64,000 nt of DNA, from contig CBDCVB010000002.1 in assembly GCA_965222895.1 (NCBI GenBank), positions 1,302,001 to 1,366,000 on the forward strand, given 5' to 3'. Origin of the DNA: Bin87 sp965222895. GTDB taxonomy: Bacteria; Chloroflexota; Dehalococcoidia; Lucifugimonadales; UBA3495. Positions within the stretch are counted from its first letter, which is position 1; each line of letters opens with the position of its first letter. Shown here one piece after another: positions 7,964-15,757 of this stretch. A program made the position numbers and the translations under genes. Under the pieces are notes generated by a model, which had not been told where the DNA came from, did not search any database, and saw nothing but the letters and a program-made list of their open reading frames with translations.

Positions 7964-9152
7964 TAACGTACCGAATCATAACTCCCCTGTTCAGGGCTAT
8001 TTCGGCGGCGTCCGCTCCCCTGATGGGGCTGTCCTCCGGCGTGGGCAGGGTGTAGATGACGGCGGCCTTGCCGGGCTTGACCACCACCTCCTTGACGAAG
8101 GAGTTGACAAAGGCGCGGGTCTCGGTCAATTCACTGGTCTTGAGAAACTCGCTCATCTCCTCGGCGAAGGCGGCGATGGTATCGGCGCTGTCCAGCACCA
8201 CCCGCCGCTCGGCCAGCATCGCTCTGGCTTCCCCAGCGGCGATTTCCAACTGCTGCTGCCGTTCCCGGTGCTCCCGGATGCGGTCCGAGGCGTCGGCCAT
8301 CTCGATGTCGGTGGTGTCGATGACCTGCCAGATGCGGCCCAGCCGCTTCTTCACGTCCTCCAGCTCTTCTTCGATGGTCTCCAACCGCTCCCGCTGCTCG
8401 CGGGCCACCCCGTCCATCTCCTCGTCCAGCAGCTTCACCAGGTCGCGGATGTTGGACTCGGTGAGGACGTTCTCCCTGATTTCGTTGACGATGAGCTTCT
8501 CGAAGTTCCTGGCGTTGAGCCTGGGGGTCTCGCAGGTTCCCTTGCCGCGCTTGAGCAGGGAATGGCAGATGTAGTAGGTGTACTTGCCGCTCTTGGCCTC
8601 GGCGGCGGTCATGGCCTTGCCGCAGGTCTCGCACTTGACCAGGCCGCTGAGCAGGTAGGGGCTGGAAGCCCGGCGGGGGTTCATCTTCTTTGGGGCGCGG
8701 AACGCCAGCAACTTCCTGGCCCGTTGGAAGTCCTGCTTGGAGACGATGGCGGGATGGGCGTTCTCAACACGCACCGGCGCTGCGCCGTCCTTGGCTTTTG
8801 CTCCCCAGACCAGGGCGCCGGTGTAGGCTTCGTGGTCGAGCATGGTGTGGATGGTGGTCTTGAGCCACTTCTTGCCGTTGGTGGTGGAGATGCCCTCGGC
8901 GTTGAGGGTCTTGGTCACGTCGAGGATGCTCCCGCCCTGGAGCACCATGTCGAAGATGCGCCTGACCACGGCGTCGGCGGGCGGGTCAAGCTCCAGCTTG
9001 GGGCGCTTCTTGACCCCGTCCTGGACGTAGACCCGCTTGTAGCCGTAGGGGGCGTAAGTGGTCATCCAGAAGCCCCGGGAAGCGGCCTCCCGCATCCCCC
9101 GGACAACCTCTTGAGCAAGCTTATCAGTTATCCAATCAACACCAAAAATTGC
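7893..9152 (-). pseudogene. Large serine recombinase, N-terminal catalytic domain lost
   Basis: About 400 residues remain. They comprise a recombinase domain (GMREAASRGFWMTTYAPYGY onward), a zinc ribbon with KCETCGKAM and a second Cys in YYICHS, a long coiled coil (EQRERLETIEEELEDVKKRL), and a C-terminal strand-rich part. The resolvase catalytic domain with its active Ser is missing: upstream of the first ATG the frame continues ~15 codons (ITDKLAQEVVRG) and then meets unrelated sequence and a stop near 9165. At the other end the frame reads antisense through the tRNA. Intact relatives integrate phages or mobile islands. This one is a scar, probably marking the left border of the defence island. 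Confidence 0.8.
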
Positions 9153-9331
9153 GCTACTCGTGGGCGGTTAACCTGGAACCAGTCTCTCATGACTGAGCCT
9201 TCGGAAACCAGCCATCGGGTCGAGTCTCCTATCCTTCGCCAGTGACGCTTGAGAACGTCTGTACTATTATCATAACGTGGTATTTCGCAGCCTTCCATTG
9301 GGCCAGCGAGACAGGACAGAGGAGGAATGGC

Positions 9332-9844
9332 ATGAGCGAGGGATTTGACCGCACAGACGGAACTTGGATACCGGTGCTGCAAGAGTACGCCATCTGGGTG
9401 CTGGACGGTCAAACCGAAGATGGCCTCCGCCGGAAGGTTAAGCCCCTCTCTGAGGAAATTGCGCTCAACCCGGTGGACGCTTACTTCTTGCGCCATCGGG
9501 CCATCGCCTACGGCGACCTGGACGAGTTGGACGAGGCAATGCAGGATTACGACAGGGTTATCATGCTCTGTCCCGACAACCCCGTGGTCCACCACTCCAG
9601 GGGAGTCACGCTCGTGGACCAGGGCGAACTGAGGGCTGCGGTCCGCGACTTCAGCCGGGCCATTGAGCTTGACCCTTAGTGTGCCGAATCATATTACCTG
9701 AGGGGCATCTCCCTCATGAAACTCGGGGAGAATCACAGGGCTGTCGAGGACTTTGACCGGTATATCGGCCTTAATCGCGACCACGAATTTGTCCGTTACG
9801 ACCGGCAAGTCGCTGTCGAACGGTCGGATGCGGAGGACGGGTGA
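9332..9844 (+). pseudogene. TPR-repeat protein with an in-frame TAG
   Basis: ATG 9332 follows GGAGG. Tetratricopeptide helices are clear: AYFLRHRAIAYGDLDELDEA, then VVHHSRGVTLVDQGELRAAV and DFSRAIELDP. A TAG at 9677-9679 stops the protein at ~115 residues, yet the next 54 codons in the same frame encode another TPR unit (SYYLRGISLMKLGENHRAVE, DFDRYIGL) ending at TGA 9842-9844. TPR proteins are scaffolds and the partner is unknown. A nonsense mutation in a small TPR gene is the simplest reading. Confidence 0.7.
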
Positions 9845-10207
9845 ACCGGTCCGGTCCCCACCGGCACATTCGGTAAACGGGAAGAAAAGAGCCGGAGTTC
9901 TGCCCTCACCGCATCTCCGGCCAGGCCCTTCAACCATCCGTTGGCCTCTTTAGCTCCTCTGGTTATCACTACCCCGCCGACTACCCACACTTCCCACTTC
10001 CACAGGATACAGCCTTCCTCCACTAGGGAGTCCATTTCATCTCCGTTACCTACCACCAACCGCCTGCCGTAGTTGCGGTCCTAAACAGACCGTATTGCGA
10101 ACTATTGAGTGTGAGGTGGTATTGTGTAGTCCCCAAGACGGAAAAGAGACAGGCTGGATGCCCTTCACGCTCGAGGTGGGCTTCGGCGTTCAGCAATTTT
10201 TATCATG
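9845..10207. other. Intergenic stretch without recognisable gene
   Basis: About 360 bp between the TPR remnant and the 3' end of the Argonaute gene. I see no conserved frame, no RNA gene and no clear repeat here. Confidence 0.5.
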
Positions 10208-11587
10208 TTACAAGAAGAACCGGAACTGATAGGGCGTACGTCTCAAGTTCGGGATTCGCTTCATGACCCTGGCGAGCACCTTCGCATAGGCCAGGGTAAC
10301 TGGAAGGGAGTCATACAGGGAATCGTTATTCCAGTTCATCTTCGTCAGCCCCAGAATTGCCCGAACACTTTCGTCCCACGGGCCATGCCCAGCGTGCCGG
10401 ACCAGCTTAAGGGGTCTGGGTGTACCCCGTGAGCCTTTGAAATAAGAACCCTGGCTGCCAATGTTCTTAACGTCCCCATGGGTCCATACTAGCGCTTCAC
10501 GGGGTGAGATTCCGATTGCAGTACCTCTCGAAACGAGGAACCTGGCGGCTCTTCCTTTCAGTGCACCCCTCGAGCCTGGATCAATGCGAACGCCACGCCA
10601 ATTAACATCCTCGATGACCTGCACCAAATCAACTGACTCGCATAAGTGCAGAGCTTCCATGCAGCCGGCAACCTCTTCCGGTTTGAACTCGGTGGTCTTG
10701 TGCACCACTACCTTCCGTGGGGGCTTGCCGGCGTGGCGTCGACGATAAAGATCCATTGATCGGGTCATTACTCGGAACATTTCAAGACGGGAGAGAAATG
10801 GGTTTTGGCGGTGAACTTCGAAATCGTGCGCCTCGTAGGCGATAAACTCTAACCCAGCACCGTCCGGGTCGAACACTTGGCTGCAACAGGTGATGAATCG
10901 AGGCGAGTCTGATTCGAGCAATCTTAGGGAGTACGAAATGCCGATATGGGCTGTTTCGGGGTCAGCCTCGGCCAATTTCCAAGGGACTCCACCCGCCTTG
11001 GCGTAGAGGGCCACACCGATCCGCCACATGACACTGGCTTGGCAGTGGTAAGTGATCGCGCTGTCCTCCCGCACCAACTGGATTGGCAATCCGAGAGCTG
11101 CTGTCGTAGCCTTGAGATAGTCGTGGAGGTCGAAGTCCTCATTGGAGCTGCCTATGAATCCAGAATTCCAGCGGCGAGGAAGGTAAATGAAGAGGACCTC
11201 AAATTCGTGCCGATGCAATTGTAGCTGTTGAATGGACCTCACCAAATGGTCCGCTAGTACAATATGAGGCTGCAAAGAGTCTCTGAATTCGGCTTCAAGT
11301 TCTCGGTCAAGTTCGATACGGCACTCCTTTCTCGCGGCTTCCATTCTGACTCCGAAGACTTCTTGAAAACCGGGCCATTCAGGGAGATAGTCCCTACGTT
11401 CCTTGGGCCCGTATGCTTTGTGAAGACGCCTCATAAAGTCGAAGAGATGGTTACTCTCTCCATGCGGTGCCAGGGTAGCCACCCTTATCGGACTCGGTAT
11501 TAAGTCGTCTGAAAAGGGACCATACTTTAGGAGACCTCGAAGGGGATGAATTTCCCAACTTGAAGAATCAGTCGGACTAAAGGCCAA
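10208..11587 (-). CDS. Short prokaryotic Argonaute (MID-PIWI), catalytically inactive type
   Basis: A protein of ~459 residues when started at the TTG at 11587 (AFSPTDSSSWEIHPLRGLLK). The frame is open to 11656 without a better start. The N-terminus has the short-Argonaute HPLRGLLKYGPFS motif. A MID region follows with EVLFIYLPRRW and FDLHDYLKA. The PIWI domain starts around MWRIGVALYAKAGGVPWKLA and ends TKMNWNNDSLYDSLPVTLAY. The first PIWI catalytic Asp is replaced (HIGISYSLR), as expected for short Argonautes, which bind guide RNA and target DNA but do not cut. In intact systems such a protein activates a partner SIR2-APAZ NADase. Here the upstream SIR2 partner is damaged and overlaps this frame by ~60 bp. 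Confidence 0.85.
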   Translation of the reverse strand: MAFSPTDSSSWEIHPLRGLLKYGPFSDDLIPSPIRVATLAPHGESNHLFDFMRRLHKAYGPKERRDYLPEWPGFQEVFGVRMEAARKECRIELDRELEAEFRDSLQPHIVLADHLVRSIQQLQLHRHEFEVLFIYLPRRWNSGFIGSSNEDFDLHDYLKATTAALGLPIQLVREDSAITYHCQASVMWRIGVALYAKAGGVPWKLAEADPETAHIGISYSLRLLESDSPRFITCCSQVFDPDGAGLEFIAYEAHDFEVHRQNPFLSRLEMFRVMTRSMDLYRRRHAGKPPRKVVVHKTTEFKPEEVAGCMEALHLCESVDLVQVIEDVNWRGVRIDPGSRGALKGRAARFLVSRGTAIGISPREALVWTHGDVKNIGSQGSYFKGSRGTPRPLKLVRHAGHGPWDESVRAILGLTKMNWNNDSLYDSLPVTLAYAKVLARVMKRIPNLRRTPYQFRFFL

Positions 11588-12630
11588 ATGGGCAAGGCAT
11601 TGAGTCGTATTACCGGCCAACCTTTTCTGCCAGCGGGCACCGGCGCGCCACTCCAAACCTGACGCTCCTTACCAAACGAATCAAGCGCGCTCGTATCCAT
11701 GTCTTGGATGGGACGCACCGAGTCTCGCAACGTCTCGTCGAAGTTCTCTACATGGACCAATCCAGCTTCTACCTGGGCATTACGAGCCTGAGAAAGCAGA
11801 CCAGTTACCCGGTTGAACGGCACTTCCTCTCCGCGATGCAGCCAGAAAAGCCCGGCGGGAAAGGCACCAGGTGCGGCCAACGCTTCTTCGAAAGCATCCA
11901 TCACGGACTCATCGCGCCCGCTATAACCCACTATCACCAGCCCAAACCGTCGGCATGAGTTCACAAGCATTTGTCGTAACAGGACGTCTTGGCTACGCAA
12001 CTCGGCCGTTGTATTTTTTAGGCTCCGAGACCTGAAATCGCCGTGAAGCTTGACTTCCACCGGCCACCGACCCTCCTGGATAGACTGAATTGCCAAGGAT
12101 GGAGCGTCCAGGTCAACTGTAGTCAGAGCGCCGGTAGTGTCATAAACTCTGGCACAGGCATCAGCGATAAGGGTATCAAAATTAGTTGTCTATACTAACT
12201 GGGAACGGCCTGCTTTCATCAGAGTGGCGAGTGCCAAATGCCCAAAAGATGGCTTCGCCCCCATGAGTTTCTCGTCCAGGTATCGTCTTCTGTCTGCCTC
12301 AACGGGATATACCTCTTCGAATAGGATGGCATACTCATTGGGGGACCCGGGTAAGGGAAATCTCCCAGAGGCGTTGATGTGGTCTTGAATTCGGCTTCGG
12401 ACGGTGGGATTTGAAAGGTCTGAGACTGTTTGCGGTGCCGCTTTAGTTTGGGTGATGAACAACTGGCGTTTGAAATCCCATACCATGTTGAACGCTGTGG
12501 GCACTCCGGCGGAGGCCGATGCCCCAGCGCCCAAGAACCACATCAGGTTTTGCCCGCGCATGGCGAAACGCCGGGTAAAGTCATCGGATTCGATGCGGAA
12601 TTCCTCGCACTCAGTTTTCACGTCCACCAC
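11527..12630 (-). pseudogene. SIR2-domain NADase subunit of a short-Argonaute (SPARSA-like) system, with nonsense mutation and no APAZ
   Basis: The N-terminal part carries the SIR2 nucleotide-binding motif MWFLGAGASASAGVPTA. After LVKAGRSQLV-type sequence a TAG (12192-12190) stands exactly where related proteins have Trp in WTTNFD. The frame then continues TTNFDTLIADA, VEVKLHGDFR, LVIVGYSGRD and SGAPVPAGRKGWPVIRLNAL, all typical SIR2. A TGG-to-TAG change explains the stop. In known SIR2-APAZ proteins an APAZ domain of ~250 residues follows the RLNALPI point. Here the frame enters the Argonaute gene out of phase and stops at 11527, so APAZ appears deleted. In intact systems this subunit hydrolyses NAD+ and kills the infected cell. 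This copy should be inactive. Confidence 0.82.
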
Positions 12631-12685
12631 CTACGCTATCATAGCAACCCTTGAGCCAAAGCCAGCGCTGCCTGACCCAACACGG

Positions 12686-12735
12686 TGTTGAATTGTGGTC
12701 AACATTATACCCGTATCCGCTGTTGACTCTCAACA
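12686..12735. promoter_or_regulatory. Two operator-like palindromes (TGTTGA / TCAACA) between divergent genes
   Basis: TGTTGA-N7-TCAACA at 12686-12704 and TGTTGA-N3-TCAACA at 12721-12735 are both perfect. The first covers the predicted start region and the second covers the -35 of the leftward SIR2-Argonaute promoter. They also precede the rightward XRE gene. The same half-site twice in 50 bp suggests binding sites for the adjacent XRE repressor. This is inferred from position and symmetry. Confidence 0.55.
12704..12733 (-). promoter_or_regulatory. Predicted promoter of the SIR2-Argonaute genes
   Basis: Read on the minus strand, TTGAGA (12733-12728) is followed 18 bp later by a perfect TATAAT (12709-12704), pointing at the SIR2 gene start at 12630. 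Both palindromes of the neighbouring operator-like site overlap it. Confidence 0.55.
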
Positions 12736-12767
12736 CAAGGTTTGGGAAACTAACCACGGAGGTAGCG

Positions 12768-13142
12768 ATGCCATTTCCTGACCGGTTGCGCGAATTGCGG
12801 AGATCTGCCCGGCTGAGTCAGCGGGCGCTGGCAGAGCAGGTTGGGGTAGATTTCACCTATTTGAGCAAGATCGAAAACGGTCGGGTCGAACCTCCCAGCG
12901 AAGGCGTCCTCCTACGGATTGCCAAAGAACTGGCAGGCAAATTGGGGAAGGACGAGACCGCGTTGGCGGATGAATTTATCACCCTGGCAGGCAAAATTCC
13001 TTCAGACTTGGCGGAGACCTTGTCCCGTAACCCTGAGGTTGTCCGGCTTTTACGGTCCGTCGGGAGTGATGTACATTCGGCAGCCGATTGGCGAAAGCTC
13101 TTTTCGGGTCAGTCGCCGGAAGAACAACCGGAGGAAGGATGA
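12768..13142 (+). CDS. XRE-family helix-turn-helix transcriptional regulator
   Basis: Protein of 124 residues from ATG 12768, which has CGGAGG 6 bp upstream. The frame is open to 12651 but that part is promoter-like. The HTH occupies residues ~5-60: RLRELRRSARLSQRALAEQV, GVDFTYLSKIENGRVEPPSE. The C-terminal half is helical and probably dimerises. The stop overlaps the start of the ImmA/IrrE gene as ATGA. Such pairs usually act as a repressor plus a protease that removes it on a stress signal. The palindromes upstream suggest it controls itself and the divergent SIR2-Argonaute genes. Confidence 0.9.
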   Translation: MPFPDRLRELRRSARLSQRALAEQVGVDFTYLSKIENGRVEPPSEGVLLRIAKELAGKLGKDETALADEFITLAGKIPSDLAETLSRNPEVVRLLRSVGSDVHSAADWRKLFSGQSPEEQPEEG

Positions 13143-13711
13143 CTACAAGGTACTTGCCCGATGTTCATATAGAGAAGCAGGCAACCCGGTTGTTGAATCG
13201 GTATGAGCGTGAGTTCGAGGCTGTAACAGAGCCACCAGTGCCGGTTGAGGACATCGCCGATGGCCTGCTGGAATTAGGGATCCTATGGGATTCAGTGTAC
13301 GAGGCGGCCGGCACATCCACACTGGCCGGCTTGGAACCTCATGAACGTATGATTAAGTTCAACGAATCCCGTCGTCAAGTCTTTGAGGAGACCCCGTGTT
13401 TATACAATACTGTGTTGGGCCACGAAATCGGTCACTGGGAGTTGCACGTTGACCATAACCTGGCAGCCCAGCAACGACTGCCTAACCTCGACCAAGTTTA
13501 CGAGTGCCTCTACCAAGAATCCACCTGTACTCAGGGGCCCAAGGAAACTCAGGCCCATAGATTCATGGCTTATCTTCTAATGCCGTCCCAATTATTGTGG
13601 GAAGCCATCCGAGACGTTGACCTCACCAGTTGGACGAACCTGTACAGGTTGCGAGAACTGTTTCAGGTTACTATTTCGGCTCTTAGAACCTGTCTCCGAT
13701 CTTCGAAATAG
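13139..13711 (+). CDS. ImmA/IrrE-family metallopeptidase, C-terminus altered by an IS insertion
   Basis: ATG 13139 overlaps the XRE stop by 4 bp (ATGA), which marks translational coupling. The zinc motif HEIGHWELH (~residues 97-105) is the M78-family HExxH, and a downstream Glu/His-rich stretch (KETQAHRFMAYLLMP) supplies the third ligand region. The family cleaves a partner XRE regulator. After LFQVTISALR the sequence coincides with the left end of the IS5 element starting at 13686, so the last ~9 residues are IS-encoded and a short native C-terminal helix is probably missing. The catalytic core is intact. Confidence 0.85.
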   Translation: MTTRYLPDVHIEKQATRLLNRYEREFEAVTEPPVPVEDIADGLLELGILWDSVYEAAGTSTLAGLEPHERMIKFNESRRQVFEETPCLYNTVLGHEIGHWELHVDHNLAAQQRLPNLDQVYECLYQESTCTQGPKETQAHRFMAYLLMPSQLLWEAIRDVDLTSWTNLYRLRELFQVTISALRTCLRSSK

Positions 13712-14544
13712 GTTAAGTTGAGACTATTATCAGGGGAGGGGTAATCATGTCTCATTCCTATCCCAGCGACATTAGCCGGGAGCAATTCGCCCGTATTCTG
13801 CCGACGTTGGAGTCGGCCCGCCGTCGGACCAAGCCCCGCACCGTGGACTTATATGACGTTTTCTGCGGCGTGCTGTACCTCTTGAAAAGCGGGTGCCAGT
13901 GGCGAATGCTGCCGGCGGACTTCTCCAATTGGCGCACTTGCTACCAGTATTTCCGGCAATGGAGCGAGCGGCCTGGCCCGGGTCAGGATTCCATTCTGGA
14001 GCGAGTCCTAAAAAATCGGTTGGCGAGGTCCGACAAAGCAATGGTCGGAAAGAGCAGACCAGCTTCTGCATCGTGGACTCCCAGAGCGTCAAGAACACGG
14101 ACACCGCCGGCCACAAGGGCTATGACGCGGGCCAGAAGATGTCCGGAATCAAGCGTCACATCGCGGTGGACACGCAGGGATTGCCCATGCGATACACGGG
14201 ACTACCGCCAACGTTACCGACCGGGCGGGGGCTTTGGTGATGTTTGACGAAAACCGGTCCGGCCTCAATCAGGTCCGGAAGGCGCTGGTGGACGGGGATT
14301 ACACCGGGCAGCCCTTTGCCACTGCGGTGCAAAGCTTGTTGGGAGCCGCGGTGGAAGTGGTGAAACGCAACAAACTGCACACCTTCGTGGTGCTTCCAAA
14401 GCTACGGGTGGTGGAGCGATCTTTCGCCTGGCTGGAAAAGTGCCGTCGACTCTGGAAGAACTGTGAAAGAAAGCTCAATACCAGCCTGCAAATGGTGGTG
14501 CTTGCCCTCAGGGTGCTAATCCTCATAAGATTGTGAACAGGCTC
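13686..14544 (+). mobile_element. IS5-family (IS427-like group) element
   Basis: The ends GAACCTGTCTCC and (inverted) GAGCCTGTTCAC are imperfect inverted repeats, similar over ~20 bp. TTA flanks both sides (13683-13685 and 14545-14547), as expected for this group. The 859-bp length is also typical. It sits between two convergent genes and both lack their natural 3' ends, so insertion was probably accompanied by a deletion. Confidence 0.75.
13747..14536 (+). pseudogene. IS5-family transposase, two frameshifts
   Basis: The N-terminal part is in one frame (MSHSYPSDISREQFARILPT, SGCQWRMLPADFSNWRTCYQ). At the CCTAAAAAATCGG run near 14007 the homology moves to another frame (FCIVDSQSVKNTDTAGHKGY, with the first catalytic Asp; then GIKRHIAVDTQGLP). 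Near 14190 it shifts again to LVDGDYTGQPFA and VVERSFAWLEKCRRLWKNCE (third catalytic residue Glu). The A6 shift may be the programmed frameshift many IS427-group elements use. The second shift is damage. Confidence 0.8.
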
Positions 14545-15136
14545 TTATAGCGCGGTGGGCGTTTCGCACCATTCCACGGTTCCACCCGGCCCGCAGGTTG
14601 CCTATCTCGACCCGCGTTCCGGTCGTATGCCTTTGAAAGACCACGGGTTCGCGTGATGCGATTTGAACAAGAGCTTCCGAAAGATAATCGTGCTTCATCA
14701 ACTGCTCCCAATCGATGTGTACCACAATTTCCGGCTGGCCTTTGGCACGGGTAACAAGGGTTACAACATCTCCAAGTTTGCCGGCTGAAAACCGCCCCAC
14801 ACCTTTTTCGCCTAGGGGCAATCTCCCAAATTTGGGCGAGCGAGCGTTTTTTCCTTTCCGCTGACGCATCCGAAAATCGGTGCCTGGCTCCAACCACACG
14901 TTGGTGATGGTTTCCCAATCCATACCAGAACCGTCATCCTCTACCACGATGCGCCCGGTGATGGGATCGGAAACATTTGACATAGACACCTTGGCATAGG
15001 TGGCGTCTGCGTCGTAGGCGTTCTTCACCAACTCGAAGATTGCAATATTAGGGTCTCGGATCAGCTCATCACCGAGAAGCCTGATCAATCTTGCTCTCGG
15101 TCGGAACGGAAGGGATTCGGTACGTTCCTTATTCAT
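14545..15136 (-). pseudogene. GHKL-ATPase (HATPase_c_3) protein, truncated by the IS5 element
   Basis: The start at 15136 (MNKERTESLPFRPRARLI) has GGAG 8 bp upstream. ATP-binding motifs are present: ELVKNAYDADA (N box), VVEDDGSGMDW (G1), LPLGEKGVGRFSAGKLG (G2 lid) and TGTRVEIGNL (G3). The sequence ends after RGMVRNAHRAI, where the IS5 right end begins. Relatives continue for several hundred residues, so most of the transducer and effector part is gone. Proteins of this type occur in defence islands beside restriction genes. It is distinct from the MORC-type ATPase at 15758. Confidence 0.8.
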
Positions 15137-15245
15137 CGTTCCACTCCGCCCAACGTGGTGGGCCACTGCCCATAGATTTCTTCATGGGCTTGGCAGTTCA
15201 AAGGGTATTTCCCCCAACACATAGGGCTGTTTCAACCGAGCCCAT

Positions 15246-15396
15246 TAGTATTACAACGACGCTTCCTCAACTTGGTCAGTTTTTGGCCGGAAATCGCTTC
15301 GCGGAAGGCAAGGCAACAAAGCTGTCAAGCGCGTGGACAGGTCGCCATGAAGAGGTGCTCAAGGTCCATTTCTTGCGAACAGTCGTTGTAATATTA
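15246..15396. mobile_element. IS630/Tc1-type MITE, copy 1
   Basis: Inverted ends TAGTATTACAACGAC and GTCGTTGTAATATTA (one mismatch) enclose 151 bp without coding capacity. The same ends bound a 141-bp element at 48428-48568. TA at each border fits IS630-type targeting. Confidence 0.75.
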
Positions 15397-15481
15397 GGGC
15401 TTGGCGCATTATAGTCTTGCCCCAACCGGAACAAACTCGCGACCGTAAACAGGGCCCGTTCTTTCGGAGTGAAGTATCTGA

Positions 15482-15606
15482 ACTAGTAGCCCAACAGCTT
15501 TGAACTGATGGATAATGAGGTGAATTAAAGGAGCTAAAGAATAAGGTGCGGGGAGTGAGTGATGGAGAAGAAGTACAGGGTCAAACTGAGCGTGGAGGAG
15601 CGGGCG
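15482..15606 (+). mobile_element. IS630-element end fragment
   Basis: CTAGTAGCCCAACAGCTTTG onward through the start of a transposase frame (GAGAAGAAGTACAGGGTCAA) closely matches the right end of the IS630 copy at 47208-48430, read in reverse. Homology stops after ~125 bp, so only the end and the first ~20 transposase codons remain. Confidence 0.8.
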
Positions 15607-15757
15607 AAGAGTCATTGCTCTTGAGTCCCTTCCTGCGAACTGGCTGGGAGTCGGTAGATGATGGTAAAATCTGCCTGAGAAACGGATGTGTGCCGGAGTC
15701 TGGCAAACGTCTAATCCCAACATTGCTGGTCCAACCAGGTGCCCAAGGAAGGTAGTA

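Noticed and set aside
9162..9242. A second tRNA-like sequence (GGGCGGTTA...CATGACTG...GGTCGAGT...CGCCA)
   Set aside because: Acceptor and T stems do not pair convincingly and the anticodon loop length is wrong. At best it is a degenerate relic.
7848..9245. Long plus-strand ORF covering tRNA-Val and the recombinase remnant
   Set aside because: It runs through a tRNA and opposite a recognisable recombinase; no protein family features.
7365..12192. Possible recoding of TAG as an amino acid (in-frame TAG in the IS66, TPR and SIR2 genes)
   Set aside because: Intact housekeeping genes here (citrate synthase, groES, groEL, DUF1800, DUF1501) end in TAG, and the IS66 gene with the TAG also has indels. 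Ordinary decay explains it.
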